64,000 bases of DNA, taken from positions 554,003 through 618,002 of the forward strand of contig NZ_JAPDHV010000002.1 of NCBI RefSeq assembly GCF_025971925.1, given 5' to 3'. This document shows, in pieces, positions 34,530-43,488 of this stretch; position 1 is the first letter of the stretch, and the number at the start of each line of letters is the position of its first letter. The notes beneath the pieces are model-generated. The model saw only the letters and a list, made by a program, of their open reading frames with translations, did not search any database and was not told the DNA's origin. A program made the position numbers and the translations under genes. The DNA is from Chryseobacterium oryctis. Its GTDB lineage: Bacteria; Bacteroidota; Bacteroidia; Flavobacteriales; Weeksellaceae.

Positions 34530-35297
34530 TTAATGACAATTGGTATTGTTGTGTTGATGTGTTTTGTGGTCTCCCGGTAAATGACAGTCTCCTTGGTTAT
34601 CATTAGAGATTTTCATTGCTTCGGCCCTTGGAGAAATATAAGGAATACCCAGCTCAAGACCTCTTACAATAAATAATGCCCCCAAAACAATCATAACAAC
34701 AGGAATAACTTTTAAAACTTTTATTCTGAAAGATTGGTTGATAAGATTTCCTACCAAAACTACAGCAAACATAAAAGGAAAAGTTCCTAATCCAAATAAT
34801 GCCATATAAACAGCACCCTGCCAAATTCCACCGCTTGCTAAGCTGGCTGTAAGAGCCATGTAAACCATTCCGCAAGGTAAAAATCCGTTTAATAAACCAG
34901 TAGTAAATCTTGAGCGATAATCTGCCTTTTGAAGTAGTCTTCCTAAATTTGATTTTACTGAGAAAAGAAATTTAGAAAAAAAAGGAATTCTTGAGGCAAA
35001 ATCTTTTCCTCCAAACGAAAAAACAGCCATAATAATTAATAAAACTCCAACGGCAATTGTCAAATATTTCTGAAACCCAGCCATCTCAAAACCTTCACCA
35101 ATAATTCCTAAAATTGCTCCTAAAAGTGAGTAGGTGATTATTCTTCCGAATTGATAGGTAAGATTTTGAAGATAATAATTGGTAGCCTGTTGTTTCGTTA
35201 ATCCCATCGACAGGGCAATAGGTCCGCACATTCCGATACAATGAAATCCGGAAGCAAAGCCTAAGCCGATAGCCGATAAAATAAGTGCTATTTCCAT
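34530..35297 (-). CDS. TauE/SafE (UreH-type) membrane protein with His/Cys-rich tail
   Basis: 255 residues with about six membrane segments. The first contains GFHCIGMCGPIALSMG, a Cys/His-bearing motif conserved in the DsbD-like/UreH branch of this family; ADYRSRFTTGLLNGFLPCGMVYMAL is the second conserved element. The C-terminus is metal-ligand-rich (DCHLPGDHKTHQHNNTNCH). It overlaps fixH by ten bases and ends the cbb3 oxidase operon. A role in copper handling for oxidase assembly is inferred from neighbours and ligands; the database label sulfite exporter is probably not meaningful. Confidence 0.82.
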   Translation of the reverse strand: MEIALILSAIGLGFASGFHCIGMCGPIALSMGLTKQQATNYYLQNLTYQFGRIITYSLLGAILGIIGEGFEMAGFQKYLTIAVGVLLIIMAVFSFGGKDFASRIPFFSKFLFSVKSNLGRLLQKADYRSRFTTGLLNGFLPCGMVYMALTASLASGGIWQGAVYMALFGLGTFPFMFAVVLVGNLINQSFRIKVLKVIPVVMIVLGALFIVRGLELGIPYISPRAEAMKISNDNQGDCHLPGDHKTHQHNNTNCH

Positions 35298-35740
35298 ATC
35301 ACATCATAATCCATTCTATAGTCTGTTTTGTCTTTAGTCCACATCAATCTCAGTGTATAATTACCAAGTTTTAGTACTTTTGCCGGAATTAGAAATGATT
35401 GATTGGCATCCAGCTGCTCAGTTTTTTTAATATCTAAATTTTGGTCGTCGGTTCTGTTTAAAACAAACTTTACCGTTACGTTAGAATTGTTATAATCTTT
35501 AGGGAAAGTTATTCTAATCCCTTCTTTACTTTGGTTGTATATTGGTTTTTCCTGAAGTTCGTCAGCTCTTTTTTTAGCATCAATTACATCCTGATATTGC
35601 AATTCCTCTTCATAATAATTTTCTGTAACCATTTCCGAGTTTTTCTGTCCGTTCGGGAAGAAAAATAACATTGATAAAATGAATATTATAAAAGCTAATA
35701 ATGCAACTACAACACCGTGTCCCCAACTAAAGTTTTTCAT
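35288..35740 (-). CDS. fixH: FixH family protein
   Basis: 150 residues from MKNFSWGHG at 35740; a longer frame would overlap ccoG. One N-terminal membrane segment (GVVVALLAFIIFILSMLFFF) is followed by a periplasmic domain with ENYYEEELQYQDVIDAKKRADEL, the conserved FixH stretch, and a beta-rich end. FixH acts with CcoG and CcoI in maturing the cbb3 oxidase, probably in copper insertion. It lies between ccoG and the TauE/SafE gene. Confidence 0.87.
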   Translation of the reverse strand: MKNFSWGHGVVVALLAFIIFILSMLFFFPNGQKNSEMVTENYYEEELQYQDVIDAKKRADELQEKPIYNQSKEGIRITFPKDYNNSNVTVKFVLNRTDDQNLDIKKTEQLDANQSFLIPAKVLKLGNYTLRLMWTKDKTDYRMDYDVIWK

Positions 35741-35750
35741 TTGTAAAATT

Positions 35751-37205
35751 TTAAAATTGTAATTTGAATGGCCCTTCAAAATATGTCTGATAAGAATCTA
35801 CTAGTTTCCCCTTCATATCATAAACACCAATAGTGATATTCTGTTTAGACAGTTTCATTTCATTTTCCGGGAAGCTAATATTGATAGTTCCTTTTGTAAT
35901 TTTATCTCTTTCTACAGTTATTTTGCTTGATGCGCTATAAGTAATCTCTCCGTGAGCGGGGTCAAGAACTTTTATGGTAACGATTTTCTTTTCGTTGGTT
36001 TTATTTAAGAAAGTATAATTATAAGTGTTTGTAATTTTACCTTCTTTCACAAAAAATGTACTTCCTGCAGGTTTTATGAATTTAGCTTCCATTTCTCCAC
36101 GATTGTAAAGAAGATAGCCTAAGAATCCTACCAAAAGAACAAGAACTACAGCGAACCCTTTCATTCTTCCCGTAAACTTGAATTGAGTCTGCTTTTCAAT
36201 TTCGTTTTCAGTTGCGTATCTTATTAAACCTTTCGGAAGACCTACTTTTTCCATTACTTCATCACAGGCATCAATACAGGCTGTACAGTTTACACATTCA
36301 AGCTGTTGACCATCTCTGATATCAATACCTGTAGGACAAACCACAACACATTGATTACAATCAATACAATCTCCCTTTCCTGCAGCCTTTCTGTCTTCGC
36401 CTTTTCTCCATTTTGATCTGTTTTCACCTCTTTTAAAGTCATAGAAAACATTGATAGTATCTTTATCAATTAATACCCCTTGCAATCTACCATATGGACA
36501 AACCAGAGTACAAACCTGCTCTCTGAACCACGCAAATACAAAATAAAATGCAGCAGTAAAAAGAATCATTACCATGAAATTGGTCGGGTTGGCAAAAGGT
36601 CCTTGTGATACAATGCTGAATACTTCCTTATATCCCACAATATACATGAACATAAAGTGAGTGATAATTAAAGAAATAAGAATGTAGATTGACCATTTTA
36701 AGCCTCTTTTCCAGATCTTCTCACTATTCCACTCTTGTTTATCCAGCTTCATTTGCTTATTTCTGTCACCTTCAATAGCATATTCTATTTTACGGAAAAT
36801 CATTTCTAGGAAAATTGTCTGAGGGCATATCCATCCGCAGAAAATTCTACCGAAAGCAATCGTAAAAACGATAATAAATATTAAAGATGCAATAGCACCT
36901 AAAGTGAGAATAAAAAAGTCTTGTGGATAGAAAGGCTGTCCGAAAATGAAAAACTCTCTATCAATAACATTGAATAAGATTAAGGGATTGCCATTAATTT
37001 TTATAAATGGTATAATAAAATAAACTAGTAGTAAAATGTAGCTTACAATGTTTCTGTAGTTGGTATACTTTCCTTTGGGTTTCTTGGGATAAACCCATTT
37101 TCTCTTACCAGATTGATCCATTGTCCCTATAGAATCTCTGTAACTTTCAGGATCCAGAACCTGTCCCTGTCCGCCGCGTACTTCTTTTTCTTCTATTTCT
37201 GACAT
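35751..37205 (-). CDS. ccoG: Cytochrome c oxidase accessory protein CcoG
   Basis: 484 residues. Membrane helices near the N-terminus alternate with CGWICPQTIFLEM and CTLVCPYGRLQG; a 4Fe-4S ferredoxin-like region follows (CIDCNQCVVVCPTGI, then CVNCTACIDACDEV). A late membrane helix leads to a beta-sandwich C-terminal domain. CcoG is a membrane-bound cupric reductase needed for cbb3 oxidase assembly. A hairpin with a T-run separates it from ccoP, so it may be expressed at a lower level than the structural genes. Confidence 0.93.
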   Translation of the reverse strand: MSEIEEKEVRGGQGQVLDPESYRDSIGTMDQSGKRKWVYPKKPKGKYTNYRNIVSYILLLVYFIIPFIKINGNPLILFNVIDREFFIFGQPFYPQDFFILTLGAIASLIFIIVFTIAFGRIFCGWICPQTIFLEMIFRKIEYAIEGDRNKQMKLDKQEWNSEKIWKRGLKWSIYILISLIITHFMFMYIVGYKEVFSIVSQGPFANPTNFMVMILFTAAFYFVFAWFREQVCTLVCPYGRLQGVLIDKDTINVFYDFKRGENRSKWRKGEDRKAAGKGDCIDCNQCVVVCPTGIDIRDGQQLECVNCTACIDACDEVMEKVGLPKGLIRYATENEIEKQTQFKFTGRMKGFAVVLVLLVGFLGYLLYNRGEMEAKFIKPAGSTFFVKEGKITNTYNYTFLNKTNEKKIVTIKVLDPAHGEITYSASSKITVERDKITKGTINISFPENEMKLSKQNITIGVYDMKGKLVDSYQTYFEGPFKLQF

Positions 37206-37220
37206 TTTATTAAGGTGTTT

Positions 37221-37279
37221 AAAAAAAGAAAAACATAATTAGTTACTAGATTTTAATTTAATAACAAATTATGTTTTTC
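37221..37279 (-). terminator. Hairpin between ccoP and ccoG
   Basis: GAAAAACATAATT (37228-37240) is perfectly complementary to AATTATGTTTTTC (37267-37279), with a 26-base loop; on the minus strand a run of seven T residues follows. It may partly end transcription after ccoP or protect its mRNA 3' end. Confidence 0.5.
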
Positions 37280-37305
37280 ATATGATTTCTATTTTTCTTT
37301 TTTAG

Positions 37306-38184
37306 TTATTCCTTTTCCCAATGAGCTTCAGTACCATAAGCTGGTGCTCCCCCTTGAGCCGGAGTAATTGGAGGTTGCTCTTGGTTGATATGATAAACAT
37401 AAGCTGCTACATTCTGAATATCACGACCGGTAAGAACTCCGTTTTTACCCCAAGCCTGCATTGCAGTTCCTGTAACACCATTGTCTACAACATGGAATAT
37501 ATTTTTGAATAATTTCTTTTCAGGTTGGTTATTCCAGAAGTTATCAGTTAGGTTTGGTCCAATACCTCCTTTACCTCCTTCTGAGTGACAAGAAACACAG
37601 TTTGTTTTAAATACCTCTTCTCCAGCAGCAATATTGTCTGCTAAAAATTCAGCTGTTTCTATCGTTACAGGAGGTTGAGTTTTTTCGAACTCTGCAATAC
37701 TTGCTATTTGTTCTTTATATTCCTGGTCATATTCAGAAATTGGGTGTGCAAAGTCTGTGAAAGAGAATGCGGCAACATATACAATACAGAAAACAGTTCC
37801 AAACCAGAATAAACCTAGCCACCATTTTGGTAACTGATTATCCAACTCCATAATTCCGTCGAAACCATGGTCGATAAGGATATCTTTTTCTTCAGTAGCA
37901 GATTGTTTTTTAAATGCTGCATTATATTGTCGTCTTAAGAAAGGGATTTTCTTTTCTGCTAAATATGATGCTTTTTCTTCTTCAGATAACTTTTTGAATT
38001 TATTGTTTTCAATTAAATCTCCAATTGCACTATGGATATATGCAAGGATAGAAGCTATTACTACCGTTCCCCAGAAATAAGGAGAACTAAAAAACGCATA
38101 ACTTTGTACAAACAAATAATAAAAAACGATTAAAAGTCCGATTATTATTAAGATGTTTACAACAACAGGTGTTCTTTGTTTCAT
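37306..38184 (-). CDS. ccoP: cbb3-type oxidase subunit III (CcoP), single heme
   Basis: 292 residues. N-terminal membrane segments are followed by the CcoP signature HGFDGIMELDNQLPKWWLGLFW, then a periplasmic cytochrome c domain with one CxxCH (NCVSCHSEGG, near 197-201) and a Met-bearing MQAWG region. Proteobacterial CcoP carries two heme c groups; only one site is visible here. It passes electrons from periplasmic donors to CcoO. The gene is in order ccoNO-ccoQ-ccoP with small gaps. Confidence 0.93.
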   Translation of the reverse strand: MKQRTPVVVNILIIIGLLIVFYYLFVQSYAFFSSPYFWGTVVIASILAYIHSAIGDLIENNKFKKLSEEEKASYLAEKKIPFLRRQYNAAFKKQSATEEKDILIDHGFDGIMELDNQLPKWWLGLFWFGTVFCIVYVAAFSFTDFAHPISEYDQEYKEQIASIAEFEKTQPPVTIETAEFLADNIAAGEEVFKTNCVSCHSEGGKGGIGPNLTDNFWNNQPEKKLFKNIFHVVDNGVTGTAMQAWGKNGVLTGRDIQNVAAYVYHINQEQPPITPAQGGAPAYGTEAHWEKE

Positions 38185-38194
38185 AATAAATAGT

Positions 38195-38392
38195 TTAATT
38201 TTTTAAATTAAAATCATCCTGATCGTCCCCAAGCGGAGCTTCCTCTTCTTCTTTATAATATTTTTTAGGTCTGCTAAAAACATATATTACTAAAGCGACG
38301 AAGAACAGCATAAAGAATATCAAAGCCAGAGTTTGGTAGAAACCAGCATTTTCTGTATTTGATAATATATCTTTAAAATTTTGAGGAATCAT
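38195..38392 (-). CDS. ccoQ: cbb3-type oxidase subunit CcoQ
   Basis: 65 residues: one membrane helix (LALIFFMLFFVALVIYVF) followed by a charged tail (RPKKYYKEEEEAPLGDDQDD). Length, topology and position between ccoNO and ccoP match CcoQ, which stabilises the oxidase complex. Sequence alone would not be diagnostic at this length; the context makes the call. Confidence 0.82.
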   Translation of the reverse strand: MIPQNFKDILSNTENAGFYQTLALIFFMLFFVALVIYVFSRPKKYYKEEEEAPLGDDQDDFNLKN

Positions 38393-38414
38393 ATGATGAG
38401 CCTTTTAATGTTTA

Positions 38415-40676
38415 TTAGTTATTACTTGCTGTTTGAATTTCAGTTGTTTTGATATCTGTACCCAATCTTTGAAGGTAAGAAATAAGAGCAATAATTTCTT
38501 TTTTCTCTAATTCCCCTTGAGGTCTCTTAGCATATTCTTGTTTTAAGTCATTTGCTTCAGAGAAAATATCTTTTACGATTTTTGCAGCTTGGTTATCTGC
38601 CCATTTATTAGCAGAATCAATTTCTGCTTTTGTATAGGGTACATCAAATGCATTTTTCATCAACTTCATTTTGTCAACCATCTGATCTCTATTTAAGTCA
38701 GAAGAAATTAACCAAGGATAACGAGGCATGATAGAACCTGCAGATGTTGATCTTGGATTATACATGTGCTTGTAATGCCAAGAACTTGGGTTTTTACCCC
38801 CTTCTCTATGCAAATCCGGTCCTGTTCTTTTAGAACCCCATAAGAATGGTCTGTCATAAACAAACTCACCTGCTTTAGAATATTGACCATTTTTACCGTT
38901 GAATCTTACGATTTCGTCACGGAAAGGTCTAACCATTTGTGAGTGACAAGCATTACATCCTTCACGAATATAGATATCTCTTCCTTCTAATTCTAAAGGA
39001 GAATATGGTTTTACCGCTGATATTGTTGGTACACTTTTCTTAAGAGATAGAGTTGGTATAATTTCTACCATACTACCAACAGAAATAGTAAGTAAAGATA
39101 AAATCCCCATTAGCAAAGGCATTCTTTCTAACCAAAGGTGAGCACCTTCTCCTTCTTTACGCTTATTGCTGATATTAGCTAATGCTGGTGCTTCTGCAGG
39201 AACCTCTTTTTGGAATGAACCTCTTCTTGCAGTTGCAACAACGTTAATAACCATTAAGATTGCACCAGAAAGATAGAATAAACCTCCTACGAATCTCATT
39301 TTGAAGTAAGGAATGATAGCTGTAACAGTATCCAACCAGTTTTTCCACAATAATGTTCCGTCTGGGTTGAATTGCTTCCACATTAACCCTTGAGTAAATC
39401 CTGAGATATACATTGGTACTGCATAGAAAATAATTCCTAAAGTTCCTAACCAGAAATGCCAGTTAGCTAATTTTACAGACCAAAGTTTTGTTCTCCACAT
39501 AATTGGTACTAAATAATAGATCACACCAAATGCCATGAAACCATTCCATCCAAGTGCACCTAAGTGTACGTGACCGATTACCCAGTCTGTAAAGTGACCA
39601 ATCTTGTTAATGCTTTTTGTAGCTAAAAGCGGACCTTCAAAAGTTGCCATACCATAACAAGTAACAGCTACTACGAAGAATTTAAGAATAGGATTTTCTC
39701 TTACTTTATCCCAAGCTCCTCTTAATGTAAGAAGTCCGTTTAGCATACCTCCCCAAGATGGGGCAATAAGCATGATTGAGAAACCTGTTCCTACAGCCTG
39801 AGCCCAAGCCGGAAGAGCAGTATATTGAAGGTGGTGAGGACCAGCCCAAATATATACGAAAATTAATGACCAGAAGTGGATGATTGACAGTTTGTATGAG
39901 AATACAGGTCTATCTGCCGCTTTTGGCAAGAAGTAATACATCAAACCTAAAACCGGAGTTGTTAATACGAATGCTACTGCATTGTGACCGTACCACCATT
40001 GTACTATGGCGTCTTTTACTCCAGCATAAGCTGAATATGATTTCCATCCCGTGAAAGATAATGGAACTTCTAAGTTGTTGAAGATGTGTAGCATTGCAAC
40101 CGCAATCCAAGTTCCGATGTAGAACCAGATAGCTACATATAAGTGTCTTACTCTTCTTTTGGCAATAGTTAAGAACATGTTGATACCGAAAATCACCCAA
40201 GAAATAGTAATCAAAATATCAATTGGCCATTCGTGTTCTGCATATTCTTTAGAAGTATTAATACCCATAAAGAATGTAATAACTACAGCCACGATCATGA
40301 TTTGCCATGTCCAGAAGTGAACCCAAGATAATGTATCGCTGTACATTCTTGTTTTCAATAATCTTTGTAATGAGTAATAAACACCGGTATAAACGATATT
40401 ACATACGAAAGCAAAGATTACACTACTTGTGTGCAACATTCTAATTCTACCAAAACCAAATGCACCATGTGTGTTTATTAAGCCTTGAATATTACCTGAT
40501 GCCATACTTTTAATTGTTGTGTCATCAGTTCCGAATAAAAATTCAGGTAATTCAGGGTAGAAAAGCATTAATGCTGCGGTAAGCCCAAACAAGAACCCTA
40601 CGATTCCAAAAACTATGGTCGCGTAAAGGAATGCCCGAACAATACTGTTGTCATAACTAAACTTTTGTGTTTCCAT
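38415..40676 (-). CDS. ccoNO: Fused cbb3-type cytochrome c oxidase subunits I and II (CcoN-CcoO)
   Basis: 753 residues. The first ~480 form CcoN, the twelve-helix catalytic subunit, with heme and copper ligand histidines in MLHTSSVIFAF, GHNAVAF, AGPHHLQYTALPAWAQ and IGHVHLGALGWNGF. A linker leads into CcoO, a membrane-anchored cytochrome c with EGCNACHSQMVRPF near 575 and MPRYPW. In most bacteria these are separate genes; the fused form is characteristic of Bacteroidota. The complex reduces oxygen with high affinity and pumps protons. Confidence 0.95.
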   Translation of the reverse strand: METQKFSYDNSIVRAFLYATIVFGIVGFLFGLTAALMLFYPELPEFLFGTDDTTIKSMASGNIQGLINTHGAFGFGRIRMLHTSSVIFAFVCNIVYTGVYYSLQRLLKTRMYSDTLSWVHFWTWQIMIVAVVITFFMGINTSKEYAEHEWPIDILITISWVIFGINMFLTIAKRRVRHLYVAIWFYIGTWIAVAMLHIFNNLEVPLSFTGWKSYSAYAGVKDAIVQWWYGHNAVAFVLTTPVLGLMYYFLPKAADRPVFSYKLSIIHFWSLIFVYIWAGPHHLQYTALPAWAQAVGTGFSIMLIAPSWGGMLNGLLTLRGAWDKVRENPILKFFVVAVTCYGMATFEGPLLATKSINKIGHFTDWVIGHVHLGALGWNGFMAFGVIYYLVPIMWRTKLWSVKLANWHFWLGTLGIIFYAVPMYISGFTQGLMWKQFNPDGTLLWKNWLDTVTAIIPYFKMRFVGGLFYLSGAILMVINVVATARRGSFQKEVPAEAPALANISNKRKEGEGAHLWLERMPLLMGILSLLTISVGSMVEIIPTLSLKKSVPTISAVKPYSPLELEGRDIYIREGCNACHSQMVRPFRDEIVRFNGKNGQYSKAGEFVYDRPFLWGSKRTGPDLHREGGKNPSSWHYKHMYNPRSTSAGSIMPRYPWLISSDLNRDQMVDKMKLMKNAFDVPYTKAEIDSANKWADNQAAKIVKDIFSEANDLKQEYAKRPQGELEKKEIIALISYLQRLGTDIKTTEIQTASNN

Positions 40677-40706
40677 ATCAACTATTCACTTTTTTCTTCA
40701 ATTTTA

Positions 40707-40910
40707 TTATTTTTCTCCTTTTTCTTTTTCGTCGTCTTTTTCGTCGCCCGTTCCTTTCTCTTCCTTCACTTCATCGGAGTCAAAAAGAATTCTTACAGCT
40801 GGAGATTCATCATCTTCAAACTGTCCTTTCTTGGCATTGACTATAAAAACGACCAAGAAAACAGCAGCTAAAGAAACGCTGCAAAGGATCATTAAATATA
40901 GAATATCCAT
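40707..40910 (-). CDS. ccoS: cbb3-type oxidase assembly protein CcoS
   Basis: 67 residues. One N-terminal membrane helix (LYLMILCSVSLAAVFLVVFIV) is followed by KKGQFEDDESPAVRILFD, the conserved CcoS segment, and a highly charged Lys/Glu tail. CcoS is needed to insert cofactors into the oxidase. It is the first gene of the structural operon, 30 bases before ccoNO, and has a Crp-type site upstream. Confidence 0.88.
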   Translation of the reverse strand: MDILYLMILCSVSLAAVFLVVFIVNAKKGQFEDDESPAVRILFDSDEVKEEKGTGDEKDDEKEKGEK

Positions 40911-40917
40911 TGGACAA

Positions 40918-40945
40918 CAAAATTAACCTATTTTCGGGGTTCAAA
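40918..40945 (-). promoter_or_regulatory. Predicted promoter of ccoSNOQP
   Basis: On the minus strand TAATTTTG (40918-40925) matches the -7 consensus, with TTTG at 40942-40945 sixteen bases upstream as a -33 element. An alternative -7 box (TAAATTTG) lies at 40942-40949. The Crp-type site is 11-14 bases further upstream. Confidence 0.45.
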
Positions 40946-40959
40946 TTTAGTGAAAAATA

Positions 40960-40973
40960 ATGACATTCATCAC
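40960..40973 (-). promoter_or_regulatory. Candidate Crp/Fnr-type operator upstream of ccoS
   Basis: The minus strand reads GTGATGAATGTCAT. It matches GTGATAAATGTCAT before the divergent Crp/Fnr gene at 13 of 14 positions and has GTGA-N6-TCAT symmetry like Crp-family sites. Confidence 0.55.
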
Positions 40974-41019
40974 GAATTATGGGTTTCACTTAATTTAAAA
41001 CCAGTCTAAATAAGGGTGT

Positions 41020-43404
41020 TTAAGTACCTTTTTTAAAGTATTTTCTTTCCAATATCCACGTTGAAAGTGTAGTGAATGAAACTACCGTGATTGAGCTTGC
41101 TGGCATGATTAATGCTGCGAAAAGAGGATGCATGTGTCCTGTAACTGCGTAACTTAAGCCAATGATATTGTACAAGAAACTTATGATGAATGTAATTTTT
41201 ACAATCGTGATTGAACCTTTACAAACATTTAAGTACCTGTCTAAAGTTCCCACTTTTTCTCCGTTCATGATAACATCGGAAGATGGGGTGAAGCTATTGG
41301 AATCATCAGCAATTGCAATTCCTACATTACTTTGTTTCAGAGCTCCGGCATCATTTAGTCCGTCACCTAGCATGGCTACTTTTAAATTTTGATCCTGAAG
41401 GTTTTTTATGTAATTCAGTTTGTCTTCTGGGTTTTGATTGAAGGCCATTCCTGTATAATTTGGAATTAACTCTTTCAATTGATTTTCTTCCGAAGAATTA
41501 TCTCCGCTTAGGATAAATACTTTGTAATTGGTTAGTTTTTTGAACAAAGTTTTAAGGTTTTCACGATATTCATTCTTGAAAATAAACTTACCTAAGAATT
41601 CATTGTTTTTGCTAATGTATACTGCTGTTTCAAGATTTTTTGATTCCTGATTATTGTACTTTGCAGAGCCTATTTTGTAAAGATTTCCTCTTACGTTTGC
41701 TTCATATCCTTTTCCTGAGATTTCCAGAAAATTTTCAACTGGGAAATAGTCATCATTTACTTCTATAAACTCATAAAGAGATTTGGAAAGTGGGTGATTG
41801 GAATTTTTTAATAAAGTTTTGATATTCAGTAAATCAAATTCGTTTATTTCCGCTCCTTCATATTTTATGTTGGATTTTTTTCTATGCGTAATAGTTCCTG
41901 TTTTATCAAAAACGATAGTGTCAAGTTTAGCTATTTTTTCAATAGTTAATGTGTCTTTTACATAGAATTTGTTTCGCCCTAAAATCCTCATAATGTGTCC
42001 GAAAGTGAATGGTGCGGAAAGGGCCAATGCACAAGGACATGCAATAATTAGAATAGCAGAAATTACCTGAAACATTTTCTCTAAGTCAATGAAAGACCAA
42101 TATATTCCAGAGATTAGTGCTATGCCTAAAATTATGAATGTGAAGTATTTACTAATGTGGTTTGTAAGTGTGTCAAGTCCTGTTTCGTGTTTTTTGAAGG
42201 CTTCTTTATTCCAAAGCTGTGTAAGGTAGCTTTGGTCTACGTTTTTGATGACTTCAAGTTCAAGAGATGAGCCAATTTGTTTTCCTCCGGCGAAAATTTT
42301 ATCACCAGGTTTTTTACTGATACTTACGCTTTCACCAGTGATGAAACTATTATCAATATTTCCTTCACCATTAATAAGTATTGCGTCAACAGGGATGATT
42401 TCCTGATTTCTTACAAGAATTCTGTCGCCAACTTTTATTTCGGATAATAGAATATTGTTTTGTTTTCCTTCGAAATCAACCTTTGTTACAGCAATCGGGT
42501 AGAACGATTTATAGTCGCGGTCGTAAGAAAGAGCACTATAGGTTCTTTTTTGGAAGATTTTCCCTAAAAGCATGAAGAATAAAAGTCCGCACAATGTATC
42601 AAAATATCCGGGACCATAATCGGTTAGAATTTCATAAACACTTCGTCCGAACAAAACAAGAATCCCTAAAACGATCGGGACGTCAATGTTTACGATTTTA
42701 TTTTTCAATCCATACCAAGCTGATTTGTAATAATCTGATGCAGAATAAAATACAACCGGAATTGCTAAAATGCACATTAATAATCTAAAAAGACCTTTGT
42801 AATGCTCCATCCAATAATCTTCACCGCCTACATATTCAGGAAATGTAAGAAACATTCCGTTTCCGAAAGCAAAAGCAGCTATTGCGAATTTTATAAGGAG
42901 TGATTTATCAAGGTGATCTATGTTTTTATCAGCGGTTTCAAGGCTAATAACAGGTTTATAGCCTAAATTTGTTAAAAAATTAGCTAATTCGCTTAATTTT
43001 AAATTGTTATGGTTGAAAGAAACTTGTAAGGTCTTTCTTGTGAAATTAACCTGGGAATATTTGATTTCTTTATTAATTGTATGTAGACTTTCTAGAAGCC
43101 AAATGCAAGAAGAACAATGTATTACGGGGATTTTGAACGTGATTAAACTCGTGTTTCCTTCTGAGAAATCAGTGACTTTTTCAAAAATTTCCGGAGTGTC
43201 TAAATAATCGAATTGTGTAGAGTTTTCATCATTTGGACGAATTCCGGCTCTTTTATTTAGTTCGTAAAAGTTACTTAAGTTGTTGATATTGAGTATCTCG
43301 TAGACGGATTTGCAACCGTTGCAACAGAAAGTTTTTTCATCAAACAAAATTCTCTCTTTTTCGATACCTTGACCACAATGAAAACAGTTCTCGCTCACCC
43401 TCAT
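41020..43404 (-). CDS. ccoI: Copper-translocating P-type ATPase (CcoI/FixI)
   Basis: 794 residues. An N-terminal Cys-rich metal-binding segment (CFHCGQ and FCCNGCKSVYEI) and an HMA-like domain with HCSSC precede the P1B ATPase core. The membrane metal site CPC is in IIACPCALALSAPF near 458, the phosphorylated Asp in DKTGTITH near 500, and the hinge in GDGLNDAGAL. This is the FixI/CcoI layout: it exports copper for the oxidase's CuB centre. It faces the divergent Crp/Fnr gene and lies 109 bases upstream of ccoS. Confidence 0.94.
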   Translation of the reverse strand: MRVSENCFHCGQGIEKERILFDEKTFCCNGCKSVYEILNINNLSNFYELNKRAGIRPNDENSTQFDYLDTPEIFEKVTDFSEGNTSLITFKIPVIHCSSCIWLLESLHTINKEIKYSQVNFTRKTLQVSFNHNNLKLSELANFLTNLGYKPVISLETADKNIDHLDKSLLIKFAIAAFAFGNGMFLTFPEYVGGEDYWMEHYKGLFRLLMCILAIPVVFYSASDYYKSAWYGLKNKIVNIDVPIVLGILVLFGRSVYEILTDYGPGYFDTLCGLLFFMLLGKIFQKRTYSALSYDRDYKSFYPIAVTKVDFEGKQNNILLSEIKVGDRILVRNQEIIPVDAILINGEGNIDNSFITGESVSISKKPGDKIFAGGKQIGSSLELEVIKNVDQSYLTQLWNKEAFKKHETGLDTLTNHISKYFTFIILGIALISGIYWSFIDLEKMFQVISAILIIACPCALALSAPFTFGHIMRILGRNKFYVKDTLTIEKIAKLDTIVFDKTGTITHRKKSNIKYEGAEINEFDLLNIKTLLKNSNHPLSKSLYEFIEVNDDYFPVENFLEISGKGYEANVRGNLYKIGSAKYNNQESKNLETAVYISKNNEFLGKFIFKNEYRENLKTLFKKLTNYKVFILSGDNSSEENQLKELIPNYTGMAFNQNPEDKLNYIKNLQDQNLKVAMLGDGLNDAGALKQSNVGIAIADDSNSFTPSSDVIMNGEKVGTLDRYLNVCKGSITIVKITFIISFLYNIIGLSYAVTGHMHPLFAALIMPASSITVVSFTTLSTWILERKYFKKGT

Positions 43405-43418
43405 AAATTATTGAACTA

Positions 43419-43426
43419 CAAAATTA
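43419..43426 (-). promoter_or_regulatory. -7 promoter box of ccoI
   Basis: TAATTTTG on the minus strand, an exact TAnnTTTG match 14 bases before the ccoI ATG, in the divergent gap shared with the Crp/Fnr gene. Confidence 0.4.
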
Positions 43427-43437
43427 TAACAATTTTT

Positions 43438-43469
43438 TTTGTTTATCGTGTTAAAAAGTTCTATTTTTG
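43438..43469 (+). promoter_or_regulatory. Predicted promoter of the Crp/Fnr regulator gene
   Basis: TTTG at 43438-43441 and TATTTTTG at 43462-43469 are 20 bases apart, matching the Bacteroidota -33/-7 pair. Confidence 0.55.
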
Positions 43470-43482
43470 TGATAAATGTCAT
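43469..43482 (+). promoter_or_regulatory. Candidate Crp/Fnr-type operator at the regulator's own start site
   Basis: GTGATAAATGTCAT immediately follows the -7 box and covers the expected transcription start, so binding there should repress the gene. Read with flanks it is TGTGA-N6-TCATA, close to the Crp-family consensus, and it matches the site before ccoS. Confidence 0.55.
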
Positions 43483-43488
43483 ATAAAC

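Noticed and set aside
43369-43488. A longer start for the Crp/Fnr regulator
   Set aside because: It would run through the ccoI start and across the regulator's own promoter box.
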